Positions 11,767-20,800 of a stretch of 64,000 nt of DNA are shown here, one piece after another (position 1 is the stretch's first letter; every line of letters starts with the position of its first letter). The stretch lies in the NCBI RefSeq assembly GCF_002078505.1, contig NZ_LUAV01000014.1:2402-66401 (forward strand). The letters are read 5' to 3'. The notes under the pieces are model-generated. The model saw only the letters and a program-made list of their open reading frames with translations. It searched no databases and was not told the origin of the DNA. The position numbers and the translations under genes were made by a program. The stretch is from Ensifer aridi. GTDB taxonomy: Bacteria; Pseudomonadota; Alphaproteobacteria; Rhizobiales; Rhizobiaceae.

Positions 11767-11887
11767 GGGCTTCGGGCGCCCGCCCCTTGACATCGCCCGT
11801 CGATCGTCCGACTCCACGAGAGAAAGGACGGCGATCGGTCGATCAACGGCCAGTTCCGCCCGGACCCGAGAACCCGAGGAGGCTCTG

Positions 11888-12634
11888 ATGAGCGAGACGG
11901 CACGCACGACGATCGACCAGGGCGAAGTGGACCGCTTTTCTGCCATGGCAGCCGAATGGTGGGACCCGACCGGCAAGTTCCGCCCGCTGCACAAGTTCAA
12001 TCCGGTGCGGCTTGCCTATATCCGCGACAAGGTTTCGGAGCATCTCGGACGCGACCCTAAGGGCCCGCAACCGCTCAAGGGCCTGCGTCTTCTCGACATC
12101 GGCTGCGGCGGCGGGCTTCTGTCCGAACCGATGGCCCGGATGGGAGCCGAGGTTGTGGGGGCCGACGCTTCGGAAAAGAACATCGGCATCGCCAAGGCGC
12201 ATGCGGCGGGAAGCGGCGTTGCCGTCGACTATCGCGCGGTGACGGCCGAGGCGCTCGCCGAAGCCGACGAAAGCTTCGACGTGGTCCTCAACATGGAGGT
12301 CGTCGAGCACGTCGCCGATGTCGACTTCTTCATGACGACCTGTGCGCACATGGTCAGGCCCGGCGGGCTGATGTTCGTCGCCACCATCAACCGCACGCTG
12401 AAGGCCGCGGCACTCGCCATCTTCGCCGCCGAGAACGTGCTGCGCTGGCTGCCGCGCGGCACGCACCAATACGACAAGCTGGTTCGGCCGGAAGAACTGG
12501 AAAAGCCGCTTGAGGCGAGCGGCATGCAGATCACCGACCGCACCGGCGTCTTCTTCAATCCTCTCGCCAATCAGTGGAATCTGTCGAGGGACATGGACGT
12601 CAACTACATGATCGTCGCCAAGCGACCGGTCTGA
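11888..12634 (+). CDS. ubiG: Ubiquinone biosynthesis O-methyltransferase
   Basis: Carries out both O-methylations in ubiquinone synthesis. 248 aa. Starts [31 protein letters not shown], the classical UbiG N-terminus; GAGGAGG precedes the ATG. Motif [20 protein letters not shown]; post-[34 protein letters not shown]. The amphipathic segment near the C-terminus ([16 protein letters not shown]) is the membrane-association region. A longer upstream frame is not conserved. Confidence 0.96.
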   Translation: MSETARTTIDQGEVDRFSAMAAEWWDPTGKFRPLHKFNPVRLAYIRDKVSEHLGRDPKGPQPLKGLRLLDIGCGGGLLSEPMARMGAEVVGADASEKNIGIAKAHAAGSGVAVDYRAVTAEALAEADESFDVVLNMEVVEHVADVDFFMTTCAHMVRPGGLMFVATINRTLKAAALAIFAAENVLRWLPRGTHQYDKLVRPEELEKPLEASGMQITDRTGVFFNPLANQWNLSRDMDVNYMIVAKRPV

Positions 12635-12659
12635 GGCGGAGCAAGCGAAAAGCCCCGAT

Positions 12660-13088
12660 TCAGTTCGCCTCGTCCGGTATCACCGGCAGCGGTGCGATCT
12701 CGATGCCCTCTTCGAGCAGCGCGATCGCTTCGTCGGCGCTCGCCTTGCCGATCAGGCCGCGCTGATCGGCCTCGCCATAATGGATCTTGCGCGCCTCTTC
12801 CGGGAAGCGCTCGCCGACGTCTTCGGCGTTTGCACGGATCGAATTTACGATTTCCCGGAGTTTGGCGATCGTCTCCTTCTGCGCCTTGTCCATCACCAGT
12901 GCCTGATGCGCTTCCTTCTTTCGCGCGGTCGCGACGGCGGGTGCCATCAATTGCTTGCTGACGGAGGCTGAACCGCAGGTGGGACAGCTGATGAGCTGGC
13001 CTGCGGCCTGGCGGTCGAAGTCGTCGCTCGACGCGAACCAGCCGTCGAAACCGTGACCATTGTCACAGGAAAGATTGTAATGGATCAA
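12660..13088 (-). CDS. DUF1178 family protein with zinc-ribbon-like N-terminus
   Basis: 142 aa. Begins MIHYNLSCDNGHGFDGWFAS, then CPTCGSASVSKQLMAPAV, so two cysteine pairs (C8 and the CPTC pair near 36) may bind zinc. The C-terminus carries the family hallmark GERFPEEARKIHYGEADQRGLIGKA. Its ATG overlaps the stop of the upstream nitrilase gene by 4 bp, so the two are translationally coupled. The function is unknown; the coupling suggests a shared task. Confidence 0.85.
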   Translation of the reverse strand: MIHYNLSCDNGHGFDGWFASSDDFDRQAAGQLISCPTCGSASVSKQLMAPAVATARKKEAHQALVMDKAQKETIAKLREIVNSIRANAEDVGERFPEEARKIHYGEADQRGLIGKASADEAIALLEEGIEIAPLPVIPDEAN

Positions 13089-13942
13089 GCCGCAACGCCT
13101 CCTTTCCCCTCCGGGACCACTTCATCCAGCACAAAATTCCGCGCGTTCCTGAGATTGGGAATCCGCGCCCGCGCACCATGCGTCGCGGCCACGTCGATTT
13201 CGGCCAGAATAACCTCTTCGCCGGCGGAGCCGGCTTCAGCCAGCACCCTGCCCCAGGGATCGATGATCATCGAGTGGCCGAACGTCTCCCTGCCGTCCTC
13301 GTGCTTGCCTCCTTGGGCGGCAGCGATGACGAACAGGCCGTTTTCGATGGCGCGGGCGCGCAGCAGGATCTCCCAATGCGCCTCGCCCGTCTGGCGCGTG
13401 AACGCTGCGGGCACCGACATGATCTCGGCCCCGGCTACCGCCTGCTGGCGGAAGAGTTCGGGGAAGCGGACATCGTAGCAGATGGCGAAGCCGAGCTTGC
13501 CGAAGGGAAGATCGGCAATGCGGGCGGTGGCACCCGGGTGATAGGCGGCGCTCTCGCGCCAGCTTTCGCCATTCTCCAGATCCACGTCGAACATATGGAT
13601 CTTGTCATAATCGCAGATCTTGGCGCCGTCGGGTCCGAACAGGAAGCCGCGATTGGCGATCTTGCCGTCGGGACGGGCGATCGGCGTCGAGCCCACGTGA
13701 AGATAGATGCCGAGTTCGCCGGCAAGACGCGCGGCCTCCTCGACGATGAGATCGTTCGCCTCGTCTTTCAACACCATGCGCAGCCCCGCCCGATCGCGCT
13801 GGATCGCGCCGGTCATCTCCGGCGTCTGGATATAGGTTGCCCCCTGCGACGCAGCCTCGCGCACCAGCGTCGCCATCATTTCCGCATTTCTTGCGGGATC
13901 GACGCCGGAGCACATCTGGATGGCAGCAGCCTTGAATGTCAT
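13085..13942 (-). CDS. Carbon-nitrogen hydrolase (Nit/omega-amidase family)
   Basis: 285 aa nitrilase-superfamily enzyme. The Glu-Lys-Cys triad is visible: QTPEMTG (Glu near 42), CDYDKIHMFDV (Lys) and GFAICYDVRFPELFR (Cys). The sequence style matches Nit1/Nit2, which hydrolyse deaminated glutathione or alpha-ketoglutaramate; this is a metabolite-repair role in the family and is inferred here. Coupled to the DUF1178 gene by a 4-bp overlap and next to grxC, consistent with a glutathione theme. Confidence 0.88.
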   Translation of the reverse strand: MTFKAAAIQMCSGVDPARNAEMMATLVREAASQGATYIQTPEMTGAIQRDRAGLRMVLKDEANDLIVEEAARLAGELGIYLHVGSTPIARPDGKIANRGFLFGPDGAKICDYDKIHMFDVDLENGESWRESAAYHPGATARIADLPFGKLGFAICYDVRFPELFRQQAVAGAEIMSVPAAFTRQTGEAHWEILLRARAIENGLFVIAAAQGGKHEDGRETFGHSMIIDPWGRVLAEAGSAGEEVILAEIDVAATHGARARIPNLRNARNFVLDEVVPEGKGGVAA

Positions 13943-14052
13943 CGCCTCTTTCTCCCGGGCAGAAGCTTTGGATCAGGCGATCCGAAACCCTCACAACCCA
14001 ACTCTCTTCGGACGGGCGGGCCGCGGCTGCGCGTCCGCCTCTTCATTCCACC

Positions 14053-14310
14053 TCAGGCCGCGAGCATCTCGTCGAGCCTGCCGGTGCGATCGAGCGCATG
14101 CAGGTCGTCGCAACCGCCGACAGGGACGTCGTTGATGATGATTTGTGGGAATGTCCTGCCGCCTTTGGACTTTTCGATCATCTCCTGGCGAAGCCCCGGA
14201 TCAAAGGTTGCATCGTGCTCGATGAAATCGACGCCCTTGCTTTCCAGAAGTTTCTTCGCTCGCGTGCAATAGCCGCAGAACTGACGCGTATAAATGACGA
14301 CCGAAGCCAT
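14053..14310 (-). CDS. grxC: Glutaredoxin 3
   Basis: 85 aa. MASVVIYTRQFCGYCTRAKKL gives the dithiol active site CGYC; GRTFPQIIINDVPVGGCDDL holds the cis-proline and glutathione-binding GGxDD-type motif. Reduces protein and glutathione-mixed disulfides at the expense of GSH. TGGAGAG lies just before the ATG. A longer in-frame extension is non-conserved. It is downstream of comF by 47 bp in the same direction, and the nitrilase follows. Confidence 0.95.
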   Translation of the reverse strand: MASVVIYTRQFCGYCTRAKKLLESKGVDFIEHDATFDPGLRQEMIEKSKGGRTFPQIIINDVPVGGCDDLHALDRTGRLDEMLAA

Positions 14311-14357
14311 TCTCTCCAACTGCTCCTTTACCGACATCGATGCCGGACATCTTTTTG

Positions 14358-15134
14358 TCATATAGGACCGGGCATGGCTCTTGCAAAGGTCAAAACCGTA
14401 ACGTCTCCGACCCCTGCCCGCTTCAACGCGCGCGTCGCAGCGGAAACGGTTGCGCCGGTCGTGTAGACATCGTCGATAAGCACGATACGTTTGCCCACGA
14501 GGCCCTGCCTGACGCCTTCCGGGACAGCGAAGGCGCCGCGTACATTCTCCTCGCGCGCTCGCGCAGCAAGGCCCACCTGCCGGCTCGTGCGCTTGACGCG
14601 GCGCAGCGCATCCGGCCGATAGGGCTTTGCCGAGCCTTGGGCGACGGAGCGCGCAAGCTCCGCAGCCTGGTTGAACTTTCGTGTCCATAAACGGAATTCG
14701 TGGAGGGGCACCGGCACGATCATGTCGGCCGCAGCAACGGCGCCGTCGCTGGCTCGGATCATCCATTCGGCCATCATCGGCGCAAGATCCGTGCGGTCGC
14801 GGTATTTCAAGCCGTGCACCAGATCGCGCACGATGCCGTCGTGAACAGCGACGGAGCGCAGCCTATCGAAAACAGGCGGATTCGCGATCGCCTCGGGTGA
14901 AACCACGCCCGCCCCCGGGTCGAAGGCGAAAGGCAGTCCCAGGACCTCGCAATAGGGCCGTTCGATCAGCCGCATGCCGCCCCAACAGGAGGGGCAAACA
15001 GCACGCGCGTCGCCGGTCAGACGGCCGCAGCCGCAGCAGACCGGCGGAAAGACGAGATCGATCGCGTCCGCTGCGAGCCGGCGGAGCAGTGCCGCCCAGC
15101 CCCTGGCTCGATTTCTCCATTCGTCCTGTTCCAT
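14358..15134 (-). CDS. ComF family phosphoribosyltransferase-like protein
   Basis: 258 aa. The N-terminus carries a four-cysteine zinc finger (CCGCGRLTGDARAVCPSC, about 34-52) and the C-terminal half a PRTase fold with the PRPP-binding loop VLIDDVYTTGATVSA near 215. ComF proteins take part in DNA uptake in competent bacteria; in non-competent alphaproteobacteria the role is not established. Divergent from the methyltransferase at 15194 with 59 bp between starts. Confidence 0.9.
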   Translation of the reverse strand: MEQDEWRNRARGWAALLRRLAADAIDLVFPPVCCGCGRLTGDARAVCPSCWGGMRLIERPYCEVLGLPFAFDPGAGVVSPEAIANPPVFDRLRSVAVHDGIVRDLVHGLKYRDRTDLAPMMAEWMIRASDGAVAAADMIVPVPLHEFRLWTRKFNQAAELARSVAQGSAKPYRPDALRRVKRTSRQVGLAARAREENVRGAFAVPEGVRQGLVGKRIVLIDDVYTTGATVSAATRALKRAGVGDVTVLTFARAMPGPI

Positions 15135-15193
15135 GAGGTTGACTTTGTCCGCGTCAGGGTTTCTCTCGCATCCGGAATTGCGGAGAGAGTATC

Positions 15194-16093
15194 GTGGAAA
15201 TCATCTTTGACCAGAGCCTCGTCGAGGCGCATCGCCGCCGTGCGCTTCGCCAGGGCGATCAGAAGGCGACGTTCCTTCTCGATATCGTCGGACAGGAACT
15301 GGCTGACCGCGTGAGCGTGGTCGAACGGCAATTCGACAAGGCTATGGAACTGCACGGCTATACCGGGATTACCGCGCGCTGTCTTGCCGAGACCGGCAAG
15401 GTCGGAACCGTCGAGCGGGTGGAGACGGATCGCGCCTTCGGCTCTGCCGACGCGCCGGTCACGATCGCGCCTCTGGAACGCATCCCCGCAGAACCGGACT
15501 CTCTCAATCTGCTGGTCTCGCCGCTGTCGCTGCACCTCACGAACGACACGCCCGGTGTCTTCATTCAAGCACGCCGTGTCTTGAAGCCCGATGGCCTGTT
15601 CCTCGCCGCCATTCCCGGCAGCGGCACGCTGCAAGAACTTCGCGAAGCGCTCCTCGCCGCGGAAGCGGAACTCACGGGCGGAGCGAGCCCCAGGGTTATC
15701 CCTTTTGCCGACGTGCGCGACATCGGCGCCCTTCTGCAGCGGGCCGGCTTCGCCTTGCCAGTGGCCGATGCCGAAACCTACACGGTCCGCTATGATTCGC
15801 TCTTCGATTTGATCAGGGACCTGCGGGCGATGGGCATGAACAACCCGCTCGCCTCGCGCAACCGCAAGCCCATGCCGAAACGCTTTTTTCTCAAGGCGGC
15901 CGAGATCTACGCGGAACGTTTCTCCGACCCGGACGGCCGCGTCCGCGCCACCTTCTCGATCATCTATGTCTCCGGCTGGGCGCCGCACGAGAGTCAGCAG
16001 AAACCGCTGAAGCCCGGTTCGGCGAAACAGCGGCTGTCCGATGCGCTGGGGGCCAGAGAGCACAAGCTCAAAGATCGCGGAGACGACGCGTGA
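15194..16093 (+). CDS. Class I methyltransferase-like protein (NDUFAF5/BioC-like)
   Basis: 299 aa, starting with GTG behind GGAGAG. EIIFDQSLVEAHRRRAL at the N-terminus and LIRDLRAMGMNNPLASRNR in the C-terminal half are typical of the NDUFAF5 branch, which in mitochondria hydroxylates an arginine of complex I subunit NDUFS7. The glycine-rich motif I is poorly preserved (LAETGKVGTVERVETDR), so catalytic activity with SAM is uncertain. A complex I assembly role is an inference from the family. Confidence 0.8.
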   Translation: MEIIFDQSLVEAHRRRALRQGDQKATFLLDIVGQELADRVSVVERQFDKAMELHGYTGITARCLAETGKVGTVERVETDRAFGSADAPVTIAPLERIPAEPDSLNLLVSPLSLHLTNDTPGVFIQARRVLKPDGLFLAAIPGSGTLQELREALLAAEAELTGGASPRVIPFADVRDIGALLQRAGFALPVADAETYTVRYDSLFDLIRDLRAMGMNNPLASRNRKPMPKRFFLKAAEIYAERFSDPDGRVRATFSIIYVSGWAPHESQQKPLKPGSAKQRLSDALGAREHKLKDRGDDA

Positions 16094-16100
16094 TTCGGCC

Positions 16101-16143
16101 GCCTCAGCGACCTTTGCGCGTCCGATAGCGTCGCTGCTGAGGC
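16101..16143. terminator. Inverted repeat between convergent genes
   Basis: GCCTCAGC (16101-16108) pairs with GCTGAGGC (16136-16143). It lies between the stop of the methyltransferase and the stop of the pilin gene, so it can serve both. The interior AGCGACCTTTGCGCGTC resembles the right palindrome of the RIME-like repeats, so this may be a decayed copy. No U tract. Confidence 0.45.
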
Positions 16144-16160
16144 GCGCCGGCCGCTCGGGC

Positions 16161-16334
16161 CTACGCCCAGGCTCCCTCGAGCGTATCGGTGATGAAAGTC
16201 AGCATGTCGAGCAGCGCACCAGAGAAATTCTGAAGCCCGATGAGGAGTCCGACGGAAATCAGTGCGGCGAGGAGGCCGTATTCGACGACGGTGGCGCCAT
16301 CACGGCTGCGAACCAGGCATCTTAGCATGCGCAT
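16161..16334 (-). CDS. Flp/Fap-type pilin (type IVb prepilin)
   Basis: 57 aa. A short basic leader ends at RDGATVVEYGLLAALIS: a prepilin peptidase would cut after the Gly, leaving a mature protein with the conserved Glu at +5 and the Tyr beside it (ATVVEYG). The hydrophobic helix follows directly. GGAGG lies 5 nt before the chosen ATG; a second ATG two codons in is possible. No cpa/tad assembly genes are in this window, so this is an orphan pilin locus. Confidence 0.88.
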   Translation of the reverse strand: MRMLRCLVRSRDGATVVEYGLLAALISVGLLIGLQNFSGALLDMLTFITDTLEGAWA

Positions 16335-16375
16335 TCGTCCTCCAGTCCGCCACGCATCTATCACCTGTGCCGCGC

Positions 16376-16696
16376 TCAGCATCCGCTCTTGCTGCCATCG
16401 GCATCGATGATGCAGACGGCGCCCGGCATTTCCTGGAGCACGCTGCGGCGGACCGTGTAGCGCTTGGCCGTGCCGCCGGAGGGAATCGAACCGGTCGAGA
16501 TATTGTCGTAGCCGATCGGCGTGTTCGCGAGCATCCGCTTGTCGTTCTTGGACGACAGCATCGGCGTCAGGATCAGCGTCAATGCGATCACCGCTGTTCC
16601 GAACAGCAGCGACAGATTGAGCACACCTGTCCGGCGGGACTGGCTCGTCGCCAGATCCTTGTCCTGAACCGTCCTCCAGAAATCCTCGTCCACCAT
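16376..16696 (-). CDS. Small membrane protein of unknown function
   Basis: 106 aa from MVDEDFWRTVQDKDLATS, with GAGG 5 nt before the ATG. One transmembrane helix (about 24-48, LNLSLLFGTAVIALTLILTP), then a hydrophilic C-terminal half outside or in the periplasm ending CIIDADGSKSGC. The two terminal cysteines could form a disulfide. Not a family I recognise. It is 41 bp upstream of the pilin in the same direction and probably co-transcribed. Confidence 0.65.
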   Translation of the reverse strand: MVDEDFWRTVQDKDLATSQSRRTGVLNLSLLFGTAVIALTLILTPMLSSKNDKRMLANTPIGYDNISTGSIPSGGTAKRYTVRRSVLQEMPGAVCIIDADGSKSGC

Positions 16697-16973
16697 GCCA
16701 GCCTCATGAAACACGAAGAGCGGCGGGCAAAAGCACCCTTCCCAAGCCTCGACCCGACCACACCTGCTCGAAAAACGGCGCCGTCGAACTCGACAGGCAC
16801 CGAAACTGATAGGTTCGATTTTGCCCGCGGGTGATAAACTTTCGATTAATGAATTTTGGAATTTAAGGGGAATTGAAATTCGGCCATGGCCGTTTTCTCG
16901 CTGCAACGCAGAAGACGGAACAAAAAGATAGCGGAATCCAGGCGGAAAACCGCACACTTTTCCTCTTCCCGCG

Positions 16974-17387
16974 CTAAAGCAGATCCATCAGGAACGGAAT
17001 CAGCGGTTCATCCGCCGGCGGCATGGGATAGTCGCGCAGTGCCTTTGGCCGCACCCATTTGATCGCCTGGCCTTCGCGACCTTCAGCAAAACCCTCATAG
17101 CGACGGCATATATAGAGCGGCATCAGGAGGTGGAACTCGTCATAGCTGTGGCTCGCAAAGGTCAGCGGAGCGAGGCAGGCCACCTTGGTGCGGATGCCGA
17201 GCTCTTCATCGAGCTCGCGGATCAGTGTGTCCTCGGGCGTTTCACCGGGCTCGACCTTGCCGCCGGGGAACTCCCACAGGCCAGCCAGCGGTTTTCCCTC
17301 CGGGCGTTGCGCCAAAAGGATGCGCCCATCGGCATCGACCAGAGCGCAGGCGGCAACGAGCACGATCTTCTTCCCCTGCATTGCCAT
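16974..17387 (-). CDS. mutT: (Deoxy)nucleoside triphosphate pyrophosphohydrolase, MutT-like
   Basis: 137 aa Nudix hydrolase. The full Nudix box is present as GGKVEPGETPEDTLIRELDE followed by ELGI. N-terminal VAACALVDADGRILLAQRP and WEFPGGK are typical of MutT, which removes 8-oxo-dGTP from the pool. The start overlaps the stop of the upstream GNAT gene by one base (TGATG), indicating coupling. Confidence 0.92.
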   Translation of the reverse strand: MAMQGKKIVLVAACALVDADGRILLAQRPEGKPLAGLWEFPGGKVEPGETPEDTLIRELDEELGIRTKVACLAPLTFASHSYDEFHLLMPLYICRRYEGFAEGREGQAIKWVRPKALRDYPMPPADEPLIPFLMDLL

Positions 17388-18199
17388 CAGACCTTCGGCG
17401 CTCGATAAAGATAACGATAGACCTCTGTGAAGCCGGCATCACGATAAAGCGCAACCGCCGGCTCGTTTGCCGCCTCCACCTGCAGCCACGCCTTCTTCGC
17501 GCCCTTGAGCCGCGCCCAGCGCAGCGAAGCATCCAAAAGCGCCCTGCCGACACCCTGCCGGCGCACCGCCTCGGCCACCGCGAACTGCATGATGCCGGCA
17601 AGATCGTTGTCATGCACGACGAGCGACACCGCCGTCGGACCGATCTTCCGGTCCTCGAACAGGAACAGGCCGCATTCGGGCTTGATGGCGTTGATGATTT
17701 CGCTCAGCGCCGGCTTGGTCTCCGCAGCCTCCCCGCCGATCAGGATACGGGCATCCACAAAACGGCCGACATCCTTGATCGGCAGATGGTCGATGCCTTC
17801 CCCGAAATCCCGTTCGGCGAGGTCGAGCGCCAACACCAGACTGTGGGCGAACGATGTCCAGCCTTGCTCGTCCATATAGGCAATCATCTGCGGCGGCGTC
17901 AGCGGCGTCTGACGGACCGTGAGCGGACGGTCGAGCTCCGCGAAGCGCCTGCCCGCCTTTTCGAGTCGGACGGCGATGTCACGATAGTCGGACGGATCGA
18001 GCGGATTGACGGAATTCAGGCGCTTGGACGGGTGCCCGGCGGTAAGCCGGATGAGCCAGCTGCCGTCATATTGTACCGAGGCCGCCGGCCAGGCCCGGAA
18101 GCCCACAGCCTCCAGCCGCCGCACGCTCGGAAGATCGACCGTTACGGGATACCCGTCCGTCGCCGTCTCAGTCGGGGGCTTTCTGTCGTTCGATGTCAT
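17387..18199 (-). CDS. GNAT family N-acetyltransferase
   Basis: 270 aa from MTSNDRKPPTET. The C-terminal third is the acetyl-CoA domain: IMQFAVAEAVRRQGVGRALLDASL contains motif A (RRQGVGRAL) and ANEPAVALYRDAGFTEVYRYLYR is motif B. The N-terminal 160 residues form a second, weaker GNAT-like or substrate domain. The substrate is unknown. It lies between argJ (upstream) and mutT (coupled). An ATG two codons earlier (18205) is possible but has its SD too close. Confidence 0.85.
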   Translation of the reverse strand: MTSNDRKPPTETATDGYPVTVDLPSVRRLEAVGFRAWPAASVQYDGSWLIRLTAGHPSKRLNSVNPLDPSDYRDIAVRLEKAGRRFAELDRPLTVRQTPLTPPQMIAYMDEQGWTSFAHSLVLALDLAERDFGEGIDHLPIKDVGRFVDARILIGGEAAETKPALSEIINAIKPECGLFLFEDRKIGPTAVSLVVHDNDLAGIMQFAVAEAVRRQGVGRALLDASLRWARLKGAKKAWLQVEAANEPAVALYRDAGFTEVYRYLYRAPKV

Positions 18200-18286
18200 G
18201 TCCATCGCCTTGAATGCTGCGCGTTGGCGGAACGAGGAGCAACGATTGCGCCGCCATGCCGCACATCGACGCAATCTCCAAACGCA

Positions 18287-19528
18287 TCAGCTTCTGTAGT
18301 CGCCGTTGATCTCGACATATTCCTTGGTGAGATCGCATGTATAGACCGTGGCACGACCGGAACCGAGGCCGATATCGACACGGATCGGAATGGTCTCGCC
18401 CTTCATGACCGCCGTCGCGGCCGCTTCCGAATAGGAAGGATCGCGCTCGCCCTCGACGGCAACGCGCACATCACCGAACCAGATTGCCAGCCGGTCGCGC
18501 TCCGCCATCTCTCCGGACTTGCCGACGGCCATGACCACGCGACCCCAGTTGGCGTCCTCGCCGGCGATCGCCGTCTTGACGAGCGGCGAATTGGCGATCG
18601 ACAGCGCGATGCGCTTGGCCGCGGCGTCGTTCTCGGCTCCCTCCACGGTCACTTCCACCATCTTGCGTGCGCCTTCGCCGTCGCGCACCACCTGAAGGGC
18701 GAGGTCGCGCAGCAGGTCGTTGAGGGCGGCGCGGAAACCGCCGAGACGCGGGTCGCCCGCGTCTTCGACCTTTGCCTGGCCGTCCTTCGCCGCAGCACCC
18801 GTCGCAAAGAGCATCAGCGTGTCGGAGGTGGAGGTGTCGCTGTCGACCGTCACCGAATTGAAGCTCGGACCGACGCCGGCCGAAAGCAACGCCTGTAGCG
18901 CATCCGGCGCAATATCCGCATCGGTGACGACAAAGGAGAGCATGGTCGCCATGTCGGGCGCGATCATGCCGGCGCCTTTGGCGATGCCGTTGATCACGAC
19001 CTTGACGCCGCCGATCTCGGCGCTGCGGGTGGCGACCTTCGGATAGGTGTCCGTCGTCATGATCGCCTTAGCCGCCTCGAACCAGAAATCCTCGGTGCCC
19101 GACGCAGCGAGACGATCGAGCACGCCGGCAAACTTGGTGGCGTCCAGCGGTTCGCCGATCACGCCGGTCGATGCCAGGAAGACTTCGCCTTCGCTGCAGC
19201 CGACAGCCTTAGCCGCGGCCTCGGCGGTAAGCTCCGTCGCCTCTCTGCCCTTCTTGCCGGTGAAGGCGTTGGCGTTGCCGGAATTGACGACGACGGCGCG
19301 CGCAATGCCGCCGGGCAGATTCTTACGGCAGAAATCGACCGGGGCGGAGGGGCACTTCGACCGCGTGAAAACACCGGCGACCGCCGCCGGCTGGTCAAAG
19401 ACCATCATCAGCACATCCGTGCGGTTCTTGTACTTGATCCCGGCAGCGGCGGTGGCCATGCGTACGCCGCGGAGGGCCGGCATTTCAGCAAAGGTTTTCG
19501 GAGCAAGCGGGGAAACGGAGCCGGACAT
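18287..19528 (-). CDS. argJ: Bifunctional ornithine acetyltransferase / N-acetylglutamate synthase
   Basis: Recycles the acetyl group from acetylornithine to glutamate in arginine synthesis. 413 aa from [19 protein letters not shown]. The self-cleavage site is visible in [16 protein letters not shown], where the bond before Thr of ATML is cut to give alpha and beta chains. Ends with the conserved [11 protein letters not shown] longer frame to 19732 is arginine-rich, non-conserved and overlaps the upstream gene. Confidence 0.96.
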   Translation of the reverse strand: MSGSVSPLAPKTFAEMPALRGVRMATAAAGIKYKNRTDVLMMVFDQPAAVAGVFTRSKCPSAPVDFCRKNLPGGIARAVVVNSGNANAFTGKKGREATELTAEAAAKAVGCSEGEVFLASTGVIGEPLDATKFAGVLDRLAASGTEDFWFEAAKAIMTTDTYPKVATRSAEIGGVKVVINGIAKGAGMIAPDMATMLSFVVTDADIAPDALQALLSAGVGPSFNSVTVDSDTSTSDTLMLFATGAAAKDGQAKVEDAGDPRLGGFRAALNDLLRDLALQVVRDGEGARKMVEVTVEGAENDAAAKRIALSIANSPLVKTAIAGEDANWGRVVMAVGKSGEMAERDRLAIWFGDVRVAVEGERDPSYSEAAATAVMKGETIPIRVDIGLGSGRATVYTCDLTKEYVEINGDYRS

Positions 19529-19697
19529 GGGAGAAACCTGCTTTTGAGAAGCCTCGGATGGTGCGACAAATGCCCGAACGGCATTCAGCCGTCGGGCATT
19601 CTGATCTGTTGAGGGCAGAGCGGAATGCGGGCAAGTCAAGCTTGCCCTTCCTGCTCGGCGCGATGCCTCTTCCGAAGGAAATCGCGCAGCCGGAAAA

Positions 19698-20555
19698 CTA
19701 TTTGCTCTCCTGCGCCTTACCGGCCTCGTCATAGGCCTTCTTCAGCGCTGGGTCGGAGATCTCGACCGCGGTCGCCTTCTTCGCGGAAGCGAGAAGCTCA
19801 AGATATTTGTCGCGCATGACAAGCTGACGAACCTGCGGCTCGACCTGCTCGAGCGTCGGCGGAGCCTGCGGACGCTTGTCCTCGACGAGGATCACATGGA
19901 AGCCGAACTGCGTCTTGACCGGCGTCTTTGTATAGGCCCCCTTTTCCAGCGCGAAAGCGGCCGTCTCGAATTCCGGCACCATGCGGCCCTTGGTGAAATA
20001 GCCGAGGTCGCCGCCTTCTTCCTTGTTGGGATCGGTGGACTTGGCCTTGGCGAGCTCGACGAAGCTCTTGCCCGCATCGAGCTCCTTGATGACCTCCTTG
20101 GCCTCGTCCTCGGTCTTGACGAGGATATGACGCGCCTTCACCTCTTCCTGCGGCGGGATGGCGGCAATTTCCTTGTCGTACCGTGCCTTCACCTCTTCCT
20201 GCGTTACCGCGTCGACGACATGCTTCTTGAAGAAGACGTTGTGAAGCTCGCGCTCGGTCAGGAAGGCGACGCGCTGCTTGAACGTCTCGTCGTTCTGGAG
20301 CCCTTCCTTTTCCGCGTCCTTTACCAGGAGCTTGACATCGATGACCGCGGAAAGTGCTGCTGCGCGCTTCTGTTCATCGGGCATCCGCTGAAGCTGCGGA
20401 TCGAGGCTCATGATGGCGAGATCAAGCTCCGACTGGTGGATCTCCTGATCGCCCACCTTCGCAATCACGGGATCGGTCCCTTCGGCGCGCGCAGCACCGC
20501 TTGCGGCGATAATCGCGACCAGCGCCGCGGCTGCCAGAGTCTTGTATTTAGGCAT
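19698..20555 (-). CDS. Periplasmic peptidyl-prolyl cis-trans isomerase (parvulin/SurA type)
   Basis: 285 aa. Signal peptide at 1-24 ([19 protein letters not shown]), SurA-N-like helical region, then a parvulin domain at about 135-235 with [34 protein letters not shown] and [15 protein letters not shown]. Folds exported proteins in the periplasm. Divergent from secA, which fits an export theme; 245 bp separate the starts. argJ follows 169 bp downstream. Confidence 0.92.
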   Translation of the reverse strand: MPKYKTLAAAALVAIIAASGAARAEGTDPVIAKVGDQEIHQSELDLAIMSLDPQLQRMPDEQKRAAALSAVIDVKLLVKDAEKEGLQNDETFKQRVAFLTERELHNVFFKKHVVDAVTQEEVKARYDKEIAAIPPQEEVKARHILVKTEDEAKEVIKELDAGKSFVELAKAKSTDPNKEEGGDLGYFTKGRMVPEFETAAFALEKGAYTKTPVKTQFGFHVILVEDKRPQAPPTLEQVEPQVRQLVMRDKYLELLASAKKATAVEISDPALKKAYDEAGKAQESK

Positions 20556-20663
20556 GATATTAACCTTTCACCATTGACCGCCAGCGCGATTGTCCTCGGC
20601 CTTCGAGCGGCTGCACAACACCAGAATGTGGCGGTTCTGCAGCCATCCAGCCGTGCAAGTGCG

Positions 20664-20692
20664 TTGACATAATCCGACCCCCCTCTTATCTG
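20664..20692 (+). promoter_or_regulatory. secA: Sigma-70-type promoter of secA
   Basis: TTGACA (20664-20669), a 17-bp spacer and TATCTG (20687-20692) match the housekeeping consensus closely. The secA start codon is about 108 bp downstream, leaving a leader of roughly 100 nt. Confidence 0.7.
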
Positions 20693-20800
20693 TCACGCAA
20701 CCTCGCGTCCAGAACAGTTTCCGGGGTTTCACGGCATTGCGCGGTTTTGTGACCGGGAAGCTGGAACCCCAGGGCGACACATAAGGAAAGGACCATTCGT

